64,000 bases of DNA. Source: Chaenocephalus aceratus (taxonomy: Eukaryota; Chordata; Actinopteri; Perciformes; Channichthyidae). The notes below the pieces were generated by a model. That model made no database searches, had not been told where the DNA came from, and worked only from the letters and a program-made list of their open reading frames with translations. Location of the stretch: contig CM043797.1 of the NCBI GenBank assembly GCA_023974075.1, positions 11,648,401 through 11,712,400 on the forward strand, in the 5' to 3' direction. The position numbers and the translations under genes were made by a program. Positions 30,768-42,201 of this stretch are shown in pieces; position 1 is the first letter of the stretch; the number at the start of each line of letters is the position of its first letter.

Positions 30768-33700
30768 GTCAATCTATTCAGTCAGTCCAAAATCAATGGC
30801 CCAATGACGTTATGGACTGACACTGAAGTTGTAGTACCGTCGTTTTGGGACCTTCGACCCCCGGCACACTTCCTGGGGGTTCTGCGACACAGTGTGGCGA
30901 GAGAACTGGCAAGCAATCAATAAACAGACACCTCTGACGTTTTTATCTCTGTTCCTAAGATTCTGGACACGCCCGCCTTGACTTAAAAATAACATCTGAA
31001 CTCACTGCAAACCTGTGATGACCAAAAATATGTTTCTGTTTAAAATACGCGACAATCCCCGCGTCGGAGTGTAGGTATGTTTTTTGGAATTTAAACATTA
31101 TCATACTGTATACAATTGGGTAAGCAACTCATTGACCTCCTGCACCTTGTTTTACTGTTGGCCCAATGCTTGCTCAATTATAATATTTGATCCTCATCTT
31201 TGGGCCTTATTGTACACTTCCCTTTTTTTGACTGTTTCCATGTCTTTTTATATGACAGGGGTTTATATAAGTCAGGCTAGAATGTTTCTTTGAAACAGGG
31301 AAACAGATTTATAATGGAAATTGTAATTAAATGTTGTATTGATGTTTTTATTATTATATATTTTTTCATTTTGGTGACTTTCTTTTTTGCATTTAGGGGT
31401 TGTTTTATATGTCTTGAGATTCTTTGTTTTCACTGTCTGCAATTTTCTCTGGACCATATTGGACATTTTTCCAATTACATCTTATCCTTTTGATTTGTGT
31501 TCTTTTATCATAATAATAATAATAATTGCTAAATCAATCAATTATCCTTGTCTGTGAGTCAGAGGGTTGATATGGAGGGCATTGCTAAAGTGTATTAAGG
31601 GTGCATACTGTATATGTCATAGTGTATCTAAGTTTTGCAGACTGACCATCTGACCCTGCTGTGTCTCAGTAATAAACTGGTAACTTTAACTCAGTGGAAA
31701 TATCATGTCAAGAGCAGGGAAGATCTCATCTGTGTGTATTTGTGTGTGTGTACCTCACAAGACCCTGCGACCAAACCTCTGGCCAAACACTTAACTCATG
31801 CATGCCTAATAAGGATCCATGTGGAGCAAGTGGAAAGTTATATTGAAAAGTGTGTTTTGAGAGTGTGTGTGCCACTTTCTATCATTCTGTTGAGGTTTAA
31901 TCCGTGTGTGGAATCAACCCTACACTTTCCTCCCCATCTCCTTTTCCTCCTCACCACAAATACCCCATTTTCTTTTCTCTGTTCTCTTTCTGTCTCTCCC
32001 CTTTAAGATAGGAGCACAGCGTTCCTGTGATCGTTGGATAATAAACAGCTCTAATGAGGGTCGGACCGTCTGACTCTCTTCTCCTGAGCTGTTGTGACAG
32101 AACTGGAATAACACTCGACTGGTTTCCAACAGAAAGGGTGTTTGGAAAAGCAAAGCAGTTCATTGCTCACTGTTGTCGCTGACAGACCTTGACTCATGTG
32201 GTATAGGTTATACCTGTCTGCCCCAACAGTTTCTCTGTGAGGTCGGGTTGCATTAGGTCTCACCAAGTACTGAACAAATATAATACATGCAGCAGCTTCG
32301 AAGCGATGAGCTCATGCAAGTAGCTTCTGGCTCTGGGTTTTCACTTGGAAACAGCACGGTTGCATAAGAGACTGAGAGAGTGAAATATGATTTATTTGGC
32401 ATGCTGAAACCAATATTTAAGTCAGATTGTAAAAGATGATGTGTCATCAGACAGCTATGCCGCAAGCTCCATTAAAGTGTTCGAATGAAAATAGCCGGAT
32501 CAGATCACTGGGGAATTTCTTGGCTGTGTTTTTTTCTAAACTATTGTCAAAAAAGATTGTGCGTGGAAGTGTTGCCATCACGAGCACAAAGGAATTAGAT
32601 TTATGTGGTGAGGTTGACGAGATAATCACTGGGATGTTATTGTGAAACAATGTTTTGCTTCATATTGAAATTCATAACTATGAGTATTTTTAACTTCTAT
32701 TTTCTCTCTGTTTTTATTGACATGGAAACGGGAAGGGGTAACTGTAATTGATAGTGGCCCTCGGAGACCGGTGTTTGAGTGTTTGTGTGTATGTCTGTGT
32801 AAACAGCGTGTTACTGCCCCTTGGCTAGTAAACACTTGTCAGTTGAGTTTTAAATTGAATCCCTACTTGAATTAACATTATTATTTTACTTAATTTGAGC
32901 CTTGTTTGCTTTCATTACTTCTCTTCTTTCCGACTGGTAAGAGCATGTGTCTACAAATAAAAAATGTCTGGCAGAATGGTGGCGGCAGGTTGCTCTGCAG
33001 ATCCTCTCAGCATTAAATAAAAAAGACTTTCCCAGATCTTTTTTCTTATTTCCATGACAAAATCTCGCCACCGTATCACCATCAACCACTGTTTTATGAC
33101 AAACTCACATCGACCCTTCGATTTTATCATCTGTTTGTGCTACTATATCTATTTAACATTGTTTTGTTCACCATGAGGACCAACTTGAAGATGCTCTCAC
33201 ACTGCGTATGAATGAGCTTCACCGCTCAAAGCCGTCTGACAGCCGTAGAGCGGAGATAATAGTAAGTCACTGGAAGCAACAGTCAGGGTCCACCCGACTG
33301 GTCTGATCCAACAAAAAGGCGTCTCAGTCTCTGATACCATTCGTACTGTCTGACAGACATGGCCAAAACCACATATTTCATCCAATCTTTACAGTTACGT
33401 CACCCGAGCTTTCTCAAAAGTTAAAATATTTTCACCTTGAGTGAACTATAGCACAAAAGGAGTGCTCAGAAAAATTATACTGGGAGCAGTGCTTTTTCTC
33501 AATACGAAAAAAAAGCTATATGTGGACAGGCGTCCTCAGGAATTTATTGTACAAAATGTACAATATGTGTCTGTAGATTTATGCTAAATTCTAAGTTAGC
33601 ATTAGAAAATCCTAAATTAGCATGCGGTGAAGCTTAAGTAAGTACTGACCTTACATTAACATTATTCACCTGTAAGGTTTCCCCTTAAATGTCCTAATTC

Positions 33701-34213
33701 GTTTCCATACCTTTGAAATGGTTGTTATCTGCTTTAAATTTGACTGGGTGTTTACAACTTAACTAAACACTTGCAGGGTACATTGTGTAAAACTCTGTGG
33801 GTCTCAAAGTGACATGGACACTTCCAGAAGCAGGTGTCAGCTGGAGGGGGGAAGCAATAGGGCAGTTGATGAAGAGGATCCATGACTACCACGCTCTGCT
33901 TTGTAAAGTGTTGTGTTTGTTGATGGCAACACAGAAACACAACAGTCCTCATGGTGATTATTTGAACTTATGGCAGCCTGTTATGTCAGCTGGCACTCAA
34001 CGTGGCTCAAACGCTTTGAGGAGACATTAGATCTTTTTGAAGTGCTTGTGTTTGTGTTACTTTAAAAAAACGAACTCAAATTCAATCCCCAATATATACA
34101 GTCCTTTGGCTTTGAAAAGGGTGTGTTTAAACGCTTATGAATTATGATATGTTTACCTCTAATGAAACAATCTATATCTATTTTGTGATTTTGTTTTGGG
34201 TGAAATTTGAAGT
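30768..34213. other. Long unannotated stretch
   Basis: 3.4 kb without a recognisable gene or mobile element. Frames up to about 120 codons occur but have no conserved motif, and no exon series with consistent splice sites was found. It may be intergenic or intronic. Confidence 0.5.
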
Positions 34214-34217
34214 ATAC

Positions 34218-35436
<1,219 letters not shown>

Positions 35437-35930
35437 TTATACAGATGACTATCACAGTTTTTGTTCACTCTCTTTATTCAGATGGGTTTTTTAAATGGCA
35501 GCCCACAAGACCTTCTTCTTCAACACAAATTAAAAAGTAACTCTCCCTGGTTGCCAAGTTTAGAATGCTGGTGAACAGCTGAGGATCCTGTCTACACTGA
35601 GCGGGAAATCAAAATTACCCGGGTACCAGAGTTCCCGTTAGAATATTTTTTGTCCGTTAAAGTTTAAATCTTCCGGACAAAATTTGAAAAGTCCCGGTCA
35701 AAGGTCTTCTTTGTTATTTATTGAGCTTTAAAACAAATGGATATGATTCGATATTAAACAAACTAATAATAGTAGATTAACTATTCAAAAGTGTACAGTA
35801 ATTTACAATAACACGGGAATAATAAACGGAGCGCTCTCTCCCTCTCCTGACAGCCCGTCAGTATCATGCAGCTCGAGGATCAGTAATGAGATGACAGTAA
35901 AAACTAAACGTATCTATATCTACACTGAAC

Positions 35931-36240
35931 AAAAATATAAACGCAACACTTTTGTTTTTGCTCCCATTTTTCATGAGATGAACTCAAAGATCTAAAACAT
36001 TTTCTATATACATAAAATAACCATTTCTCTCAAATATTATTCACAAATCTGAAAAAATCTGTGATAGTGAGCACTTCTCCTTTGCCGAGATAATCCATCC
36101 CACCTCACAGGTGTGGCATATCAAGATGCTGATTAGACAGCATGATTATTGCACAGGTGTGCCTTAGGCTGGCCACAATAAAAGGCCACTCTGAAACGTA
36201 CATTTTTGCTTTATTGGGGGGGTCTGGGGGGGTCCGAAAA
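35931..36240. mobile_element. Tc1/mariner-like MITE fragment
   Basis: Begins with ACACTGAACAAAAATATAAA CGCAACAC, the terminal sequence of a common fish Tc1-like non-autonomous family, and continues with its subterminal part (GGCCACAATAAAAGGCC). The other terminus is missing. Confidence 0.75.
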
Positions 36241-36242
36241 CC

Positions 36243-36416
36243 AGTCAGTATCTGGAGTGAGGGTTAGGGTTAGGGTTAGGGTAATGTTGTGAATCAAGTG
36301 GCCTGTGTTCGTCGTCCATAACATACGCCTGCCCATACCATAACCCCACCACCACCATGGGCCACTCGATTCACAACATTACCCTAACCCTAACCCTACC
36401 CCTCACACCAGATACT
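36243..36416. repeat. Inverted repeat carrying telomere-like TTAGGG units
   Basis: Arms 36243-36303 and 36357-36416 pair with small mismatches. The left arm has GGGTTA in tandem (36262-36284) and the right arm the complementary CCCTAA units (36381-36402). The loop is about 53 bases. Confidence 0.85.
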
Positions 36417-37174
36417 TGAGAGCTCATTAAAATAGCTACGTGTGATATTCTAACCTGAAGAGTGTGTTTTGTTCCGCTCACCGCTGCATGTGATCATGCA
36501 GAGCTGCGTGTCGACTCGACAGCAGCAGCTGATCTCTCTCTCCCGTCAGATTAGACTTTACTCGCGTTTATGTCCATATCGATCAGATCTAGCTAGTTCT
36601 AGCTAATGATAGGACTACCTGCTTATTAAAAGACACCTAAACAATAAGCGTCGCAATGCAACCGGGTGAGGCCGCAAAGTATAGCGCAGCACTATGCATT
36701 TGTTTACATGCCGATCGGAACCCCGAGGTATTACCAACAGATCAACGCACAATCAACCCATACAGGACATATCTTTCTCCACATTACGTGTTACATTATA
36801 ATTGACTATTCTTGTCTGTCACATACTATTATTGTCTGTCACATAAGTGGCGCAACTGATGCGGTATTGCGCTAAGGGGAAATTATTTTGACCTGACACT
36901 TTGACCGGAGAGATTTAGATTTGCCGGTCTTCAGCATATTTTACCGGCGGTCATAGTCCGGTAATTACCGGCTAACGGGAACTCTGCCGGGTACCATTAG
37001 TGAGTGGAGTTGTGTCTAGTTCACGCAGTGGAAATAATGCATTGGTGAGGCATTTGGTGAAGAACAACATTGACTTCTTGTCATACCAAGTGGCCAGAAA
37101 CATGACTCTAAATGAATGCTAATGTAGGTTTATATTTGAATCAAAAATCTAATCAAAAACTTGAGATCAGTTCA

Positions 37175-37556
37175 TGGGCGCGGGAAGGGGGGTGCTGAGG
37201 GCGCTGCAGCACCCCCTAGTGGCAGGCAGGGGGTGCGGAGCTCCCCTGTCTGAATTATTATTTGACGGTTATTGCTGCTCCCGCTGTGCATAATCTGTGT
37301 AATATGTAGCCAATAAATTCCACATTCTTGGTAAAATAATATTTTGGCCTGCCTCGAATGTTTTTTCTGTAGCCCCGGACAATTCTACCTCAATAATATA
37401 ATACATTAACCGTGCTTTACGTCAACCTCATCATGACACTAGAGAGGACGGCAGGAGTGTAATTTCCCGTGTTCAGTGAATGCAACAGAGGCAAGACACC
37501 AGACCAATCAGAGAGTTGCATGGAAATAAAAGTGTGCTTGTGTCATTCAAGCTCGG

Positions 37557-37603
<47 letters not shown>

Positions 37604-38410
37604 AAATAGGCATTTAGTTTGTGTGAGAGAGGGAGAGAGAGGGGGGAGAGAGAGAGGGAGAGAGAGAGAGAGAGACCGGTGCCAGCAGCAGGGACCGTGT
37701 TGTTAGCATCTGGTTAGCTAGCTGCACTAACGGACATACGGAGCTGTTGTTGTTGGTCCGCAACAAGCTGGAGGAGTCCTCTCCTCTCAGACTGAGAGGC
37801 TCAGGTGAGCTAAAGGACTCTCTGTGTTTAGATAGTTAACTTTAGTCTAAGTTATCTCAGTGGGTCTCAAACGGTTTGGTCACAAATTATTCAAAAGATT
37901 ATTTCCGCGGCACACCTTCATATGATCATTATAGTTATAAAACAAATAAGAGAATAAAGGAAAAACAGTTATGAAATACTATATGGCAGTAAAACAAGAA
38001 TACAGTTTGAATTGAGTGATTTGTAAAATATCCATAAAGAAAAAGAACATCTGCTTACAGTTGTGTTTCATCTGGGTCTTGAGAGATGTATCCATAGATC
38101 TCTTCATGTTGCTCTCAAAGTGCACCAGATTGATGCTTTTCACTTCAATATTTAAAACAAATCTTCCCGGGGGAGCATCCCCCCGGACCCCCCTAGAGGA
38201 GATGAGGTCCGCTCCCCACTCGTAAAAAATAGCACTTTACCCCTGCCTATATGCCGTGAGCTGATTATCGAGCCTTCATTGTAACAGTCGCGGGTGTACT
38301 GTGTGTTTGCGTGTGGGGAGTGCTTTTGTGCGTGCTCTATAGTGCCCGTAATAGTGTTCACTGGAGTCCAGCACCTCAGCACCCCCACTCAAAATACCTT
38401 CCCGCGCCTC
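37175..38410. mobile_element. Possible inverted-repeat element (GGCGCGGGAAGG ends)
   Basis: GGGCGCGGGAAGG...GGGGTGCTGAGG at the left and the matching complement at 38367-38408 form imperfect inverted ends; the right end has 14 extra bases between the two blocks. No target duplication identified. It contains TG (37559-37601) and GA (37624-37676) microsatellites. Confidence 0.55.
37559..37676. repeat. TG and GA microsatellites
   Basis: A TG run of about 21 units at 37559-37601 and a GA/GGGA-rich run at 37624-37676. Confidence 0.92.
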
Positions 38411-40117
38411 TGGATCAGTGGCCCACACACACACATAAAGTGTCTACATTATATATTACTAACACTAGAATTGAAGGGTTTTATTTGTTTTACAGAAACA
38501 TAACTCTCCCAAATGCCCTAAAAATAAGATGTATTCAAACTAACTACTTATGTTCGAACACATTAACTTCATGGGTCTAAACATTGGATTAAAACAGGTA
38601 AGATATACTGAACACAGAAAGGAAATGAGGATATATATATATATATATGCATTTTAGAGTAAAGTAAACTAGTATAGAAGTCCCCAGCCATTCAGTGATT
38701 TCAATCTCTGACTCACAGTATATGCTTAACAAGTTCTGCTTTAAGCACTTTTTAAAAAACAGACCGATAAAGAAAATGATTTTCCAGTTGAAAGAAAAAA
38801 GTGTTTGCATTTTCCATTTCTTTGACTTTACCTTTAATCACTTTACAAACTATATAAACTTTATATCTGCATGAAGAAATGACCACCCTATATATTTTAT
38901 GTTTCTCTGAGTCCTCAACACTTTCCATAACTCCCAGATCCTTAAATTTCTGCTCAGTAAAACCCAACGAGATTTGTCTCCTTGACTAAAAACCTTGACT
39001 ATATCTCAGGCTTGTCCTCATGTAAAATAACCCTTCTTCTTAATCACTATACATTTTCCAAGACTTGTATGGAAACCTCCCTTACTCCAACCCGCTCAAT
39101 CCAACATATTTCTGATTACATTTTCAAAGAAGCCTTGTCAGCAGAAAAACTGGCAGAAAAGATGGTCTTCTCTTTTGCAAACAGCATCTCTCCAAATGTT
39201 GAACATTATAATTTAAAAGCAGACGTCCCAATACCACTCAAATGGAATCCACGGGTGATATTATGAGTAGGTAGTAGTCAGGATGGATCCCTATATCGAG
39301 GGAGGATTTGAATAACTGAAGGGTAGGAGATTCAGAGCAGAAAAAAACACTGTGGTCTTAAAGTATTTAGCAACCACATTGTAATTCCTGCTGACACTGG
39401 GATTAGGCTCAGTCCTAATTTGTAATGAGGAAGCCAGATGTGTGTGCGTGCAAGTGTGTGTGTGTGGAAAAATGTTGCAGTGCCCCCAACGGCGTAACAA
39501 GGGAAAGGTCAGAATGACGGATTCCCAGACTGTTAAACAGCGAGAATGGACGTTCAGTGAACTAAATTCATTATATTCTCTCTCTGCATGTCTGTCTCTC
39601 TTGGTGGGTCTGTGCTTCACACTCAAACATACACACACACACATGGTGCATGGTGTGAAGACAACACACTCCTGATTTACTGGCTCTCCAGGGCCCCTGA
39701 TAAAACCCATCCTGAATGACCTCATTTGTACTGCTGGAAGATGGAACAGACAGACACGGACTGTGGGTTAGCATGGGGGGGCAGTGAGTTTGTGTGTGTG
39801 ATTATCTGTGTACTCTTTTGCAACACTTTCGCTAATTTAAAATAACTAAACGCATTGTGTTTTCTGTAACTGACATGTTTTTGTCAGTGCTATGCGACTT
39901 GTTTCTTTTGTTATATGATTTCAATGTAAGAATACAACATTGGCAAGGAGCTGCAAATCAAATACATGCACAATAACAAATCACTGCAATGTACGGTTAT
40001 TTATGAATTTGGTCTTCCCGGATCTTAGTTCATCATCTCTCTTGTATCTGTAGCCATTGCTGCCCCTTGCATTAAAAACTTGGAAATGGTATTTTAATAA
40101 TAATATTTTGTAACAAT
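38411..40117. other. Unannotated stretch
   Basis: 1.7 kb without recognisable features apart from a short AT run (38631-38648). Frames up to 144 codons carry no motif. Confidence 0.5.
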
Positions 40118-40389
40118 ATGAGCAAGGGCTGGTGTCGGCAGGACCCTCGGCGTAGCACGTGTCGGCGGGACCCCCAACAGGACAGAATATGTGTTGGCAG
40201 GAAACCCGGCGGAGCAGGTGTCGCCTGGACCCCCAACGGAGCAGGACGTGGAGTTGGAAGGACCCCCGACAGAACAGGTGTCGGCTGGACCCCCAACGGC
40301 ACAGGACATGGAGTTGGTAGGACCTCCGACGAAACAGGTGTCGACTGGACCCCCAATGGCACAGGACATGGAGTTGGCTCATGAGTTGG

Positions 40390-40845
40390 GACTTGAGAAG
40401 GAACTAGAGAAGGGAAATGAGAAGGGATTTGAGAGGACACTTGAGAGGGGACTCGAGAAGAGAGTCGAGAGGGAACTTGAGAAGGGACTTGAGAGGGGAC
40501 TCGAGAGGGGACTTGAGGAGGGACTTGGAAAGGAACTCAAGAGGGGATTCGAGAAGGGACTTGAGAGGGGACTCGAGAAGGGACTTGAGAAGAGACTCGA
40601 GAGGGGACTTGAGAGGGGACTCGAGAAGGGACTTGAAAGGGGACTCGAGAAGGGACTCGAGAAGAGACTCGAGAGGGGACTTGAGAGGGGACTTGAGAGA
40701 AGACTTGAGAGGGGACTCGAGAAGAGACTCGAGAGGGGACTTGAGAGGGGACTCGAGAAGAGACTTGAGAGGGGACTTGAGAGGGGACTCGAGAAGAGAC
40801 TTGAGAGGGGACTCGAGAAGAGACTTGAAAAGGGACTTGAGTCGG
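40390..40845. repeat. Minisatellite built on a 12-base unit
   Basis: The plus strand reads variants of GGACTTGAGAGG and GGACTCGAGAAG end to end for about 455 bases. Because 12 is divisible by three and the unit lacks stops in several frames, the array stays open on both strands. One plus-strand frame gives GLERGLEK-type charged repeats and one minus-strand frame gives serine/proline repeats. Confidence 0.9.
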
Positions 40846-41450
40846 TCGGTACGCCGACAGGACACGGGGGGTTGGCGTCGGCCGGAGAGTCAACCAGACA
40901 CGGGGAGCTGGCGTCGGCCGGTACGCCGAAAGGACATGGGGAGCTGGCGTCGGCCGGAGAGCCAACAGGAGACGAGGTGCTGGAGTCGGCCGGTACGCCG
41001 ACAGGACTCGGGGAGCTGGCGTCGGTCGGAGAGCTGGACGCCGAAACTGGAGTCGGGACCATGGCTGCTGGGGCCGGTACTGGAGCCGGAACCATGGCTG
41101 CTGGGGCCGGTACTGGAGCTGGAACCATGGCTGCTGGGACCGGAACAGAAGCCGGGACCATGGCTGTGTGGGCCGGTACTAGAGCCGGAAACATGGCTGC
41201 TGGGGCCGGAACTGGGACCATGGCTGCTGGGACCGGAACTGAAGCCGCGACCATGGCTGTGTGGGCCGGTCCTAGAACCGGAACCATGGCTGTGTGGGCC
41301 GGTACTGGAGCACGGAACCATGGCTGTGTGGGATGGTACTGGAGCACGGAACCATGGCTGTGTGGGCCAGTACTGGAAACGGAACCATGGCTGTGTGGGC
41401 CGGTACTGGAGCACGGAACCATGGCTGTGTGGGCCGGTACTGGAGCACGG
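40846..41450. repeat. Two further tandem arrays (about 57-bp and 33-bp units)
   Basis: From 40850 to 41035 a unit with GGGGAGCTGGCGTCGGCCGG recurs. From 41050 to 41450 a unit with ACCATGGCTG and GGCCGGTACTGGAG recurs about a dozen times. Both arrays are open in more than one frame. Confidence 0.85.
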
Positions 41451-41747
41451 GCTGGCCTCCTGGCCTTGCGTCTTTTTGAGGCACCGTGGACCTCCAAACG
41501 CCAGGCGGGATCCCAAGAAAGGGTCAGAGAATGGAGACTGGCACTCAGGGCTACGCAAAAAAACTCTGAGAAATTCAGGCAACGAGCTCCTCAACCATGG
41601 CACGTTGTCCACCTCCATTTGAGCCTTTTTGAGAATAGCCTCTTTGTCCCTTCTAGCCGAGGTTCTACTCCACTCAGCATGATGACACCGAAGAGTGTAC
41701 TCTAGATCGAACAGATCTATGTCAAGAAAAAGATCCGCTGGGTCCAT
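40890..41747 (-). CDS. gag-like start of the LTR element, largely tandem-repeat coded
   Basis: 286 codons from the ATG at 41747. Residues 1-90 are non-repetitive and look like real protein: acidic start MDPADLFLDIDLF, then a helical charged stretch with SARRDKEAILKKAQMEV. Residues 100-250 are S/T-G-P-x-S-H-G repeats from the 33-bp array, and the end is basic and serine-rich. No zinc knuckle and no known enzymatic domain is visible. Position directly after the LTR and the MDPA start suggest a gag-derived N terminus, but the sequence does not obviously align with the gag at 26141. Other frames over the array, including a 504-codon plus-strand one, are open only because of the repeats. Whether any protein is made is unknown. 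Confidence 0.5.
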   Translation of the reverse strand: MDPADLFLDIDLFDLEYTLRCHHAEWSRTSARRDKEAILKKAQMEVDNVPWLRSSLPEFLRVFLRSPECQSPFSDPFLGSRLAFGGPRCLKKTQGQEASPCSSTGPHSHGSVLQYRPTQPWFRFQYWPTQPWFRAPVPSHTAMVPCSSTGPHSHGSGSRTGPHSHGRGFSSGPSSHGPSSGPSSHVSGSSTGPHSHGPGFCSGPSSHGSSSSTGPSSHGSGSSTGPSSHGPDSSFGVQLSDRRQLPESCRRTGRLQHLVSCWLSGRRQLPMSFRRTGRRQLPVSG

Positions 41748-41764
41748 AGTTGGTCGGTTCATTC

Positions 41765-42201
41765 TGTTAAGAATCGTGGAAAAGGTAGAACCCAAATGCA
41801 GACTACAAAAAAAAGGTAAAAGATCTAGAAACAAGAGGTGAGCTTTATTTTAAAAGCTGATGAACACAAAAAACATGGCATGAAAAACACAGGTAGCACA
41901 AGGTAACAATAACACCAAAACTGACCGTCACCAACATGGAGGGAGACAGGAAAGGCAATGAACCGACACGGCACACAGGGGAAGACAAGACTAAATAAAA
42001 AGAGGGGTAATCACAAGACAAGACACAGCTGGGTAAGGGAGGCAGAAACACGAGGGCAACATGTGAACACAATCAGACAATCAGACACATGAGGTAAAAC
42101 ACAGGAAGGAAGACAAGAGACAGGGAGAACAGAACAGCAAAATAAAACCCACCACAAGACAGACAAAACCAACATTTTGACACAACACCAGGATCATGAC
42201 A
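41765..42201 (-). repeat. LTR of the minisatellite element
   Basis: 437 bp, TGTTAAGAAT to CATGACA on the plus strand. Reading on the minus strand it begins TGTCATGATC and has an AATAAA near 41850, followed by GCATTTGGGTTC, a layout common in fish Gypsy LTRs. No second copy is in the window. Confidence 0.75.

Larger units (their letters stand above)
35627..36986. mobile_element. Non-autonomous hAT (CAGAGTTCCCGTTAG ends)
   Basis: Perfect 15-bp inverted ends CAGAGTTCCCGTTAG and an exact 8-bp duplication CCGGGTAC (35619-35626 and 36987-36994). It is 1360 bp long and contains a Tc1-like fragment and a telomere-like hairpin. Confidence 0.94.
40118..42201 (-). mobile_element. Partial Gypsy-related LTR element with minisatellite-expanded coding region
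   Basis: A 437-bp LTR (41765-42201) is followed on the minus strand, 17 bases later, by an ATG starting MDPADLF, the same spacing and local sequence pattern (AGAAT...ATGGACCC) as the complete Gypsy at 26141-26160. After about 90 non-repetitive codons the sequence turns into three classes of tandem repeat. No protease, RT or second LTR follows, so the element is either truncated near 40118 or non-autonomous. Confidence 0.7.

Noticed and set aside
33752..34030. Overlapping frames on both strands near 33.8 kb as a small gene
   Set aside because: No start context, splice sites or similarity that I recognise.
38982..39725. Frames of 94 and 144 codons
   Set aside because: Composition resembles random open frames; the longer one includes a CA-rich run.
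40191..41705. 504-codon plus-strand frame rich in GLERGLEK repeats as a coiled-coil protein gene
   Set aside because: The 12-base array is stop-free on both strands by composition, and the LTR and unique start place the likely coding direction on the minus strand. No plus-strand promoter or homologous domain is visible.
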